A stretch of DNA of 8,193 nucleotides from MTP4 sp9310u. GTDB taxonomy: Archaea; Halobacteriota; Methanosarcinia; Methanosarcinales; Methanosarcinaceae. The notes beneath the pieces were generated by a model. It had not been told where the DNA came from and did not search any database. It saw only the letters and a list, made by a program, of their open reading frames with translations. Shown here piece after piece: positions 1-6,058 of this stretch. How positions within the stretch are numbered: the stretch's first letter is position 1; every line of letters begins with the position of its first letter. The translations under genes were made by a program, and so were the position numbers. The DNA lies in contig DAOUSW010000143.1 of the NCBI GenBank assembly GCA_030627005.1, forward strand, positions 1 to 8,193. The letters are read 5' to 3'.

Positions 1-120
1 AGGGAACTTCCCAAATTTCAAGGGAACTTCCCAAATTTCAAGGGAACTTCCCAAATTTCAAGGGAACTTCCCAAATTTCAAGGGAACTTCCCTAATTTCA
101 AGGGAACTTTTCCCATTTCA
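1..120. repeat. 20-bp tandem repeat array, six units, cut by the window edge
   Basis: Six head-to-tail 20-bp units are present. The first four are identical (AGGGAACTTCCCAAATTTCA), the fifth has one change and the sixth is degenerate in its second half. Each unit holds two short dyads, GGGAA-C-TTCCC and AAATTT. The 20-bp period is close to two helical turns, so equivalent sites would lie on roughly one face of the DNA. The array begins at base 1, so it probably continues to the left. It sits just beyond the stop codon of the minus-strand GT4 glycosyltransferase gene. There are no unique spacers, so it is not a CRISPR array. Its function is unknown. Confidence 0.95.
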
Positions 121-131
121 CAGGATTTCCC

Positions 132-151
132 CGGGTACTATTACGTACCCG
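132..151 (-). other. Perfect 7-bp stem-loop spanning the GT4 stop codon
   Basis: CGGGTAC at 132-138 and GTACCCG at 145-151 are perfect inverted repeats with a 6-nt loop. The TAA stop codon of the minus-strand GT4 gene lies mostly in the loop. In the transcript this would form a stem-loop over the end of the reading frame. No T-tract follows, so it is not a convincing terminator; an RNA-stabilising 3' structure is possible. The structure is read directly from the sequence and the role is inferred. Confidence 0.5.
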
Positions 152-1307
152 CGGTAACTTTCTCATACACCCGAATGGTTTCCTCTGCAATGTTTTTCCA
201 GTTATACCTTTTTTTGAGAAGAGAGTATCCTTTCTCGCCCATTTTGTTTTGGTCGAGCCCCTCAAGCACGTAATTAAGACACCAGGCAATGGATTTCGGG
301 TTTTTATAGGCAACGACTCCTGTCCTGAAGTTATCCACGAGCGCTACTGCCTCACTCGCAACAACGGGTTTCTTCGCATCCCAGGCTTCGAGCACGACAA
401 TCCCGAAAGGTTCGTTCCTGCTCGGCACACAGACAAGGTCACAGGCATTAAACCAGTCCCTGACCGTGTTATCCGGAGCATATCCAAGGAACCGGCAGGA
501 GTCCTTGATCCCTAGCTCGTATGCCCTGTTTTCGCATTTGGAGCGCATCTCCCCGTCCCCAATGAGCACGAAACCGGCATCCCTCTTTTTCAGGACCCTG
601 GCCGCAGCTTCCACGAGGATGTCCGGCCCTTTCTGATAGCTCATCCTGCCCGTGAACAACACCACAGGGAGGAAGGGGTGGATTCCGTAATTCTGTTTCA
701 CTTTTCCCCGGTCAATCTCTTTCCCGATCTTTCCTACGTTGATGCCGTTAGGGATTTCCGAGAGCTTGTAGTCGGGAATTTTGTAAATATGCTTAATTTC
801 ATTTGCCAGCACTGTTGAGGTTACAATTACTTCAGAGCATTCGTATCCTCCTAGCCATTCCCTGTGTGAGATCTCTTTTGCCTCCCACCAGTCCCCATGG
901 AGATTTCCGTTGCGTCCCCATTCCGTGCTGTGGAAAGTAAGTACGAAAGGGATCCCAAACTGGGCCTTGATCCTGCAGAGAACGTTGACAGGGTGCCAGT
1001 CGTGGCCGTGCAGAACGTCAAACTCCCCTACCTGGTCCCGCACTTCCAGGAACCTGCAGTACATGGCGTCGCACATACTGTTCATCTGTTCTATGATACT
1101 TCCGTACTGGTCGCTGGCTACCCTGTGATAATGCACCCCCTTGATTTGTTCATCATTGTTTTCACGGGCGCGGGTGAATAAATGAACCTCGTGTCCCGCT
1201 TCAGCGATCGCTTCTGAAAGTTCGGAGACATGAGGTGCAATTCCCCCGACTCTGATTGAATATAGACTTTCCCACGTAAACATTCCGATTCGAAGCTTTT
1301 TCATCAT
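141..1307 (-). CDS. GT4-family glycosyltransferase, glycogen synthase-like
   Basis: A 388-residue GT-B glycosyltransferase of family GT4, the group that includes bacterial and archaeal starch/glycogen synthase-like enzymes. The N-terminal domain has the glycine loop RVGGIAPHV (residues 19-27) and HGHDWH (100-105). The C-terminal nucleotide-sugar domain has PNGIN (186-190), GRMSYQKG (220-227) and the E-X7-E motif EPFGIVVLE (299-307). The protein is complete and of normal length, with no signal peptide or membrane segment, so it should be cytoplasmic. It probably transfers glucose from an NDP-glucose donor to a glucan, but the acceptor cannot be read from sequence. The gene starts with two adjacent ATG codons (1307 and 1304). 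A GGAAG site lies 5 nt from the first and 8 nt from the second, so the second may be the real start. A GT3 glycogen synthase and a GalT-like gene lie upstream on the same strand. A 15-bp tandem array fills the region just upstream. Confidence 0.9.
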   Translation of the reverse strand: MMKKLRIGMFTWESLYSIRVGGIAPHVSELSEAIAEAGHEVHLFTRARENNDEQIKGVHYHRVASDQYGSIIEQMNSMCDAMYCRFLEVRDQVGEFDVLHGHDWHPVNVLCRIKAQFGIPFVLTFHSTEWGRNGNLHGDWWEAKEISHREWLGGYECSEVIVTSTVLANEIKHIYKIPDYKLSEIPNGINVGKIGKEIDRGKVKQNYGIHPFLPVVLFTGRMSYQKGPDILVEAAARVLKKRDAGFVLIGDGEMRSKCENRAYELGIKDSCRFLGYAPDNTVRDWFNACDLVCVPSRNEPFGIVVLEAWDAKKPVVASEAVALVDNFRTGVVAYKNPKSIAWCLNYVLEGLDQNKMGEKGYSLLKKRYNWKNIAEETIRVYEKVTAGT

Positions 1308-1340
1308 ATACTCTTCCGATTGTCAAATACGGTTAGTGGT

Positions 1341-1490
1341 TTAATTTTCTTAGCTTTAATTTGCTTAGCTTTAATTTGCTTAATTTAAATTGATTAAATT
1401 TAAATTGATTAAATTTGAATTGATTAAATTTGAATTGATTAAATTAAAATTGATTAAATTAAAATTGATTAAATTTGAATTGATTAAATG
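1341..1490. repeat. 15-bp AT-rich tandem repeat array, ten units
   Basis: Ten consecutive 15-bp units are present. The first three follow TTAATTTGCTTAGCT or close variants, and the last seven follow TGAATTGATTAAATT with T/A and A/G changes at their first two positions. Unit boundaries keep exact 15-bp register throughout, with no indels. The array begins 34 nt upstream of the GT4 start codon and covers the region where an archaeal TATA/BRE promoter is expected. On the minus strand it offers repeated TTTAAAT-like elements. It ends in a 14-bp palindrome, AATGGAATTCCATT (1487-1500). Confidence 0.95.
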
Positions 1491-1891
1491 GAATTCCATT
1501 CAATAGAGCCTTTCCATGCAGCATCCGATTTTTTCTGGTAGTGTGAGCCTAAATGGTTGCTAAGCAGGATATTCCGATCCGAAAAACGCTGGTAATGTGC
1601 CTGCTGGCTTCACAGCAAATGTGCAGTCCATCGACCCCTAATAAACCCTCTACTTTATTTCCTTTTGATTGTAGATAAATATACCCATGAAATATTTTAT
1701 AATGTTATAATGGAAAACAACTTCCATACTTTTACCCTATTGTTCCCTCCTTTCTTTATTCACTTTTACCTCATCCCTTTTTATCCTATTGTTCTGCCAG
1801 TTCCTGTTCTTTCCTACCCATTCTCCCGAGATTTTACCATATTTTTTGCCATGTATTTTATCTCTTAATAGTTCTCTATCTCTCCAGACGT
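1491..1891. other. Intergenic region, no credible gene
   Basis: About 400 bases separate the 15-bp array from the end of the GalT-like gene. Bases 1725-1850 are strongly pyrimidine-rich on the plus strand, so a read-through GalT transcript would have a purine-rich 3' end. A weak 5-bp stem (CCAGA 1884-1888 with TCTGG 1899-1903) straddles the GalT stop codon. A 67-codon plus-strand frame at 1665-1868 has biased composition and no ribosome binding site, and I do not regard it as a gene. I see no tRNA, riboswitch or mobile element here. Confidence 0.6.
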
Positions 1892-2905
1892 TCATTCCTC
1901 TGGCAGTCTGTCCCCCCTAAGGTAGGAGGCTGCCCTCTCAGGGGATACCGTATTGATATAAATCCCGGTGTTCATCTCGAAACCGGCAAGGAGGGAGATT
2001 CTCGGGAGAAGCCGCAGGTTCAGGTGATATTCCGGGGCATCGAAGAGCTGGTAAAACATGTAGTTGTATGCCGGGTTCCCGAGAACCTTTCCATAGGAGT
2101 CAAGAACATATCCGATCATTTCCCCAAGCCCCGAGAGAATTTGTTTGCTGCAGTCGCCCAGATAGTTTACATGCTTTTTTGGGAGGATCCAGACTTCAAA
2201 AGGACTTTTTGAACAGTAAGGAGTGAAAGCCACACACTCTCTGTTTTCACGGATAAAGCGTGCTGATTCTTTTTCTTTTTCTATTTCAAGTAGGGTGCAG
2301 TAAGGACATTTTTCTTCATTTCCTATTGCCTGCAATTCCGTTTCCAGGAGAGGCGGGAGCAGAGGCAGGGCCAGCAGCTGGCTGTGAGGATGGTCAAGAG
2401 ATGCTCCTGCAGCTCCCCCTGAATTTTTGAAAAGGGGTACATAGCGGATATTCTCATGGGCACGGTAGTGGCAGACCCGGTCCCTGTAGACCTGCATGAG
2501 CTCCGAAAGCTCGACGGCTGAAAAATCGCTCAGCTTCTTTCCATGCACAGGGGACTCCACAATTACCTCGTGAAAACCAAAACCCGGACTTGCCCCCCCT
2601 CCTGCACCCGAAAGTTCTGAAAAGGCAGGGATTGGAGAAAGGGCAGGAAAAAGGTTTTGGAAACACCGAAAGTCCCATTTGCGGACTCTTTTTTCTTCAG
2701 TGTCCGCAAAAATTCGTCCCTCTTTATAGACTGCCCCCGCAGGTGGAGTTTTTTCCTCTGAACCCGCACAAAAGGCACAGTGCGTAGGCCGGGTTTCCGG
2801 CTCTGCATCTCCTGTTTCAGCTGCAAAGTCCGAGGGTCTTTTTGCCCTTTCTTCCGCAATTATGCAGTATTCCGGGAGAAAGTAATGTTTCCGGATCTCT
2901 GACAT
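1892..2905 (-). CDS. galT: GalT-family nucleotidyltransferase (galactose-1-phosphate uridylyltransferase-like)
   Basis: A 337-residue member of the GalT branch of the HIT superfamily. Family enzymes exchange a nucleotide between a UDP-sugar and a sugar 1-phosphate through a uridylylated histidine. Visible features are CAFC (residues 43-46) and His112, likely zinc ligands; then NSGGAAGAS followed by the active-site motif HPHSQ (172-176), with His174 as the expected nucleophile. A second CPYC pair is at 200-203. The C-terminal block has YHLNLRLLPR (293-302) and a PERAASYLR end. The E. coli-type motif is HPHGQ, so Ser replaces Gly here. I chose the ATG at 2905 because GGGGTG lies 10 nt upstream and family similarity begins right after it. 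An in-frame ATG at 2971 would add 22 residues but lacks a ribosome site. The gene lies 74 nt after the glycogen synthase and is probably co-transcribed with it, which leaves open activity on glucose 1-phosphate. Confidence 0.88.
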   Translation of the reverse strand: MSEIRKHYFLPEYCIIAEERAKRPSDFAAETGDAEPETRPTHCAFCAGSEEKTPPAGAVYKEGRIFADTEEKRVRKWDFRCFQNLFPALSPIPAFSELSGAGGGASPGFGFHEVIVESPVHGKKLSDFSAVELSELMQVYRDRVCHYRAHENIRYVPLFKNSGGAAGASLDHPHSQLLALPLLPPLLETELQAIGNEEKCPYCTLLEIEKEKESARFIRENRECVAFTPYCSKSPFEVWILPKKHVNYLGDCSKQILSGLGEMIGYVLDSYGKVLGNPAYNYMFYQLFDAPEYHLNLRLLPRISLLAGFEMNTGIYINTVSPERAASYLRGDRLPEE

Positions 2906-2919
2906 ATTTAGTAAACACC

Positions 2920-2957
2920 CCAGTAACCTTTTTTTCATTATCCAGTAACCTTTTTTC
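2920..2957. repeat. Short direct repeat upstream of the GalT-like gene
   Basis: CCAGTAACCTTTTTTTC (2920-2936) is repeated as CCAGTAACCTTTTTTC (2942-2957), 22 bp apart and differing only in T7 versus T6. It lies between the preferred galT start (2905) and the alternative upstream ATG (2971). It would be translated only if the upstream start were used. It looks like a slipped tandem duplication in an untranslated spacer. Confidence 0.85.
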
Positions 2958-2979
2958 TTGCTTTTACTCATGTGACTTT

Positions 2980-4845
2980 TTATTTAGGCTCTTCCTTCCA
3001 CCTTTCTTTTCCGGGGGCTTCATCTCCCTGGCCGAAGAACCTTTTGCCGCTTATCAGTTCAAAATACTGTTCCGTTGGCTTTTCCCAACCCATGTCCTTT
3101 GCGAGGAGGAAAGCTTCCCTGCAGAGCAGTTTATACTTCACTCTGTCGTCCACGAAATTCCGGATAAAGTAGCTTGCTGCCAGGGCGTATTCCAGAACCG
3201 TTTCGTAATAGGAGAGGTCTATGTTGTCTACAACTATCACTCCCCCCAGGTTCTCCCCCAGAGCCTCGATGATCTTTACGGCATCACTGAAACCGCAGAC
3301 CCGGCTGACCACACTTGGAGTTCCCTCTTTTCCGGCTTCAAGCCCTGTGAGCAGGAAAGGGTCATAGCGGGAAGGGAAGACCCCTGCACAGCACCCGGCC
3401 ATGAAATCTTCCACTTTCATGCAGAGGCCTCCGTCCTGGTCCGAGATGATCGGGGGATAGAGAACTGCTGCAACCGAGCGCTTGCCTCTTACCATTTTCG
3501 GGCAGTCAAGCCCTCGTTCTTCTATCATGTGCTGGACTCTCAGCTCGTTTCCAACCAGCACTTCCTTGGGCAGGTTTATAGGGAAGCCTTCGGGGAGGTT
3601 AGTTTTGGGGCCTTCGGCAGTAACCAGGAAGCAGACAACCCTTATTCCCTCTTCCAGGTAGCCTTCCATAATGCTGTTTTTTATTATGTGTTCCAGGGCA
3701 ACAAGGGAATCGAGGAGGTCTGCATACCCCTTGTTTTCCACTTCGATACGGGAAATCGTGAAAATAGGGATAATTTTTTCAGGTTCGATCCTTTCCCCTC
3801 CATAGTGCCTGTACAGGTTTTCGGAGAGGAATCTCTGAATTTGCTCAAGGCAGCGTTCCTTTCTATCCCAGTCAATTCTTTCGGATTCAATGGTTATCCC
3901 GTTCCTGACCACGATCCCGGAAATCCCGTAGAAAAGCCGGGCTTCCTGGCGGGTTGATTCTCCCACGGCAGTCACCGTGTCTGCGTATAAGGCGAGGGCC
4001 TCGAGGGCGGCGAGGTTTTCCGGAACCCCTTCGGACCAGGAGCTGTCATTTTTCCTTATTTTCTGGATTGAGTTATGCCCGTCGGCCCTCCCGGGAAGAG
4101 TGGCGTGCAGGGTAGCTATAGTACATGCCGGGATTCCCAGTTTCTTCAGCCTGGCAAGGGCATAAAAGGCCCCGAACTCGTGGCAGTGCAGGGAGACCAT
4201 GGGGCAAGGAATGAGTTTATTCGTTGTGTTGGCCTTCCCTGCCTCAACTTCGGCCCCGGTTTTCGGGGCAGAGCCTACAAGAACCCGGACAAGCTCGGAA
4301 ATCGCATAGGAAAGGGAAAGGTAATGGGTGTATTCCGCTCCGTTTCCCATGCTTTCGTACTTAATTGAATCAAGCCCGAGCAGTTCATAGGCTTCTGATT
4401 TGACCCTGTTTTCAAGCGTCGTCTCTTTTTCCCTGTGCACAGCCCGGACCCTCCCGAAGTTGTCGGTCTGAAACTGCAGGTATCCGATCTTCATTTTTCC
4501 GACCTGTTTTTCCCCCGTAAATATATTGATCCCCTCATTTTCAAGGGTTTTCAGGGCTTCTTTGAGCTTTCCGTCGATACTGAGCGGGTCAAGTCCCTCC
4601 ATGTCCGTGATCCGGTTCAGCCCCCGGTTCCAGTCTGCCCCCCTGTGCCCGTAGTAGGGTCCTGCAAGCAGGATATCGGGATTTTCTTCTTCTTTCAGCT
4701 CCCCTGAATCAAAAAGGGATGCGAGGGTCTGCGCTTCTTCGTGAATGACATTCCAGATCCCGCCCATTTTATTCGATTTCGGACCGGCTTCTTCCCCGGC
4801 AATTATTACGAAATTGTTCCCCAAACCTGAATCCCCCCAGGTCAC
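2980..4845 (-). CDS. GT3-family glycogen synthase (eukaryotic GYS-like)
   Basis: A 621-residue GT-B glycosyltransferase resembling family GT3, the eukaryotic-type glycogen synthases that add glucose from UDP-glucose to the non-reducing end of glycogen. The N-terminal donor loop is KSNKMGGIWNVI (residues 23-34), and AGPYYG (61-66) corresponds to the family's GP-Y segment. SLHCHEFGAFYALARL (218-233) and TLHATLPGR (245-253) match the family's HFHEW and THATLLGR blocks. VVRNGI (312-317) precedes the C-terminal domain. The catalytic block is GVFPSRYDPFLLTGLEAG (488-505). In this block the usual E-X7-E pair reads Asp495-X7-Glu503, an unusual substitution. The reading frame opens with GTG and has no Shine-Dalgarno sequence upstream of it. 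A TTG at 4824 (codon 8) follows GGGGGG and could be the true start. The gene is 74 nt upstream of galT, suggesting one transcript. The product is predicted to be cytoplasmic. Confidence 0.9.
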   Translation of the reverse strand: MTWGDSGLGNNFVIIAGEEAGPKSNKMGGIWNVIHEEAQTLASLFDSGELKEEENPDILLAGPYYGHRGADWNRGLNRITDMEGLDPLSIDGKLKEALKTLENEGINIFTGEKQVGKMKIGYLQFQTDNFGRVRAVHREKETTLENRVKSEAYELLGLDSIKYESMGNGAEYTHYLSLSYAISELVRVLVGSAPKTGAEVEAGKANTTNKLIPCPMVSLHCHEFGAFYALARLKKLGIPACTIATLHATLPGRADGHNSIQKIRKNDSSWSEGVPENLAALEALALYADTVTAVGESTRQEARLFYGISGIVVRNGITIESERIDWDRKERCLEQIQRFLSENLYRHYGGERIEPEKIIPIFTISRIEVENKGYADLLDSLVALEHIIKNSIMEGYLEEGIRVVCFLVTAEGPKTNLPEGFPINLPKEVLVGNELRVQHMIEERGLDCPKMVRGKRSVAAVLYPPIISDQDGGLCMKVEDFMAGCCAGVFPSRYDPFLLTGLEAGKEGTPSVVSRVCGFSDAVKIIEALGENLGGVIVVDNIDLSYYETVLEYALAASYFIRNFVDDRVKYKLLCREAFLLAKDMGWEKPTEQYFELISGKRFFGQGDEAPGKERWKEEPK

Positions 4846-5195
4846 TTAATTTTACGATTTAAATTCTCCTATTTTAATTTATCTATGACTATTAAAAAGT
4901 ATCATCAAAAAAGCTGCTAATCACGTTAAGTAGTTGGTAATCACATCTATATAACCCAGGCTCCCCGGATTTGTTCTTTTGTCCTGGAATTTTATAACGT
5001 CTTGAGCCCGGGCAAAAAGCTCTGGAATTTTTCCACGTTTTTCATTTTAAAAATGAGCCTCTTTTGAGGAAATTTTGAAGAGAATTTGTTTAAAGTATAA
5101 CTCAAGCATAATAACCCGAACATACCAGTTCGAGCAAATAATTCGAGCACAATAAAGAAAGCTGAACCTGGTGGATGAGAAACTTAGGAATAGGA
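4846..5195. other. AT-rich intergenic region upstream of the glycogen synthase
   Basis: This spacer of about 350 bases should contain the promoter and leader of the minus-strand glycogen synthase gene. A possible TATA element is listed separately at 4946-4955. AGGAG occurs on the minus strand about 20 nt before the GTG start, too far to serve it. A 62-codon minus-strand frame at 5047-5235 overlaps the end of the DUF1638 gene and its terminator-like stem-loop; it has low-complexity composition and is not called. No RNA gene is recognised. Confidence 0.55.
4946..4955 (-). promoter_or_regulatory. Possible TATA box for the glycogen synthase-galT transcript
   Basis: The minus strand reads GTTATATAGA about 100 nt upstream of the synthase GTG codon, which would give a leader of roughly 70-75 nt. 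The match to an archaeal TATA box is fair, but no A-rich BRE element precedes it. Other AT-rich stretches closer to the gene could also serve. Confidence 0.3.
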
Positions 5196-5231
5196 AAAAA
5201 GGAGAGCTGGAAGCCAGGGGAAGCTGGCTTT
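5196..5231 (-). terminator. Stem-loop plus T6 tract after the DUF1638 gene
   Basis: On the minus strand, directly after the TGA stop, AAGCCAG (5230-5224) and CTGGCTT (5217-5211) form a perfect 7-bp stem with a 6-nt loop. Ten nt later comes a run of six T (plus-strand A at 5196-5201). Archaeal termination depends mainly on T-tracts, so this is a reasonable terminator separating the DUF1638 gene from the glycogen synthase gene. The stem starts within one base of the stop codon. Confidence 0.55.
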
Positions 5232-6044
5232 TCATTTCAGGCTTTCACAGGCATCGTTTTTTGCTTTTTTATAACAGTTCTCCACAAGTTGTAATGTGGC
5301 TTCAAGTTCTGTTATTTCAAACTCGAAAAGCCGTGCAAATTCCCTGACACAGGCTTCGAAGTTCTTCTCATAGGGAGGGCCGGTATTCACTTTTGCAATC
5401 ATTTTGTATCCGGTATAATCAAAGACGAATTTTGACATCTCTATGTCATCGGGGTTCCGGCTAAGGCCTGCGGTTCTTACCATCTCCCGCCAGTTTGCGG
5501 CCCACATAGGGGTCAGGAAGAAGGTGCCGACGCCCTTGCAGCTTTTAAGGACTTCAAGGTATTGCTTCCTGCCTCCAAGCACAGCTCCGATGCAGTCGTC
5601 CACTATCTCTCCGTCCTCTTCTTTCAGGATACTGACAGGGCAGCCGAGTGCCTCTAAGTCGGTCTCAATTTTTCCGAGCACGTTCCCGCAGAGCCCGTAA
5701 AAAAGGAGGACTCCATCCGAGCAAGGAACCACGCTCTCGACCTTCGAATAAACGGTGTTCTTCAGGTTTTCGGGAACTGCGTGCAGGGCAAGCTCGAGCA
5801 TGTACACGATCAGGGTGAACCTGTCAGGACTGGAATCTATTTTATTTCCAGGGGAAGATTTTTCAGGGATTTCTTCAAAAGGAAGCACCCGGTAGGGAAT
5901 CCCTATATCCTCCAACTTTGTCCTGAGCCCTTCACAGTCCTCGTTTTCAACAACGATTACTTCTTCAAGTTCAGGATCGTTTTCTATGAGATGCACGATT
6001 TCATCTTCAAACATCCTGCACCCTATTATGGTCATAACCGGCAT
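5232..6044 (-). CDS. DUF1638-like protein
   Basis: A complete 270-residue soluble protein that I recognise as a likely DUF1638 member. The family has no firmly established biochemical role; members are common in methanogens, often near corrinoid methyltransferase genes. Visible features are an N-terminal IIGCRMFEDE block (residues 6-15) with Cys9, LLFYGLCGN (113-121) with Cys119, DDCIGAVLGGRKQYL (149-163) with Cys151, and GTFFLTPMWAANW (173-185). The invariant-looking cysteines together with His17 and His88 suggest metal or cofactor binding, which is inference. There is no signal peptide or membrane helix. The ATG start is well supported by GGAAGTGA six nt upstream. No methyltransferase or corrinoid-protein gene is visible in this window, so the usual context is missing. 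A stem-loop and T6 tract follow the stop codon, so it is probably a separate transcript from the glycogen genes. Confidence 0.8.
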   Translation of the reverse strand: MPVMTIIGCRMFEDEIVHLIENDPELEEVIVVENEDCEGLRTKLEDIGIPYRVLPFEEIPEKSSPGNKIDSSPDRFTLIVYMLELALHAVPENLKNTVYSKVESVVPCSDGVLLFYGLCGNVLGKIETDLEALGCPVSILKEEDGEIVDDCIGAVLGGRKQYLEVLKSCKGVGTFFLTPMWAANWREMVRTAGLSRNPDDIEMSKFVFDYTGYKMIAKVNTGPPYEKNFEACVREFARLFEFEITELEATLQLVENCYKKAKNDACESLK

Positions 6045-6050
6045 GAGGAA

Positions 6051-6058
6051 TCACTTCC
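6051..6058 (-). promoter_or_regulatory. Strong ribosome binding site for the DUF1638-like gene
   Basis: The minus strand reads GGAAGTGATTCC upstream of the start, one base and one indel away from the ideal archaeal GGAGGTGATCC. GGAAGTGA is spaced 6 nt from the ATG at 6044. This fixes the start over the in-frame ATG three codons later. Confidence 0.75.

Noticed and set aside
1..120. The 20-bp array as a CRISPR
   Set aside because: The units abut without unique spacers, and no cas gene is present in the window.
1341..1490. The 15-bp array as a repeat-containing protein gene
   Set aside because: Although 15 is a multiple of three, the plus-strand frame that begins with the first unit meets a TAA within the array. 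There is no start codon or ribosome site in context, and the composition is typical of a non-coding AT-rich spacer.
1665..1868. A 67-codon plus-strand frame in the spacer beside the GalT-like gene
   Set aside because: It comes from a pyrimidine-rich stretch, giving a Phe/Pro/Tyr-rich peptide with no ribosome binding site and no recognisable family.
2842..3957. A 371-codon plus-strand open frame
   Set aside because: It lies antisense to the glycogen synthase and the GalT-like gene, both of which carry their full family motifs. Its translation shows no recognisable domain. Long antisense frames are expected opposite genes with GC-rich third positions.
5047..5235. A 62-codon minus-strand frame after the DUF1638-like gene
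   Set aside because: It starts inside the DUF1638 stop region and the terminator-like stem-loop, has low-complexity Ser/Phe-rich content and no ribosome site.
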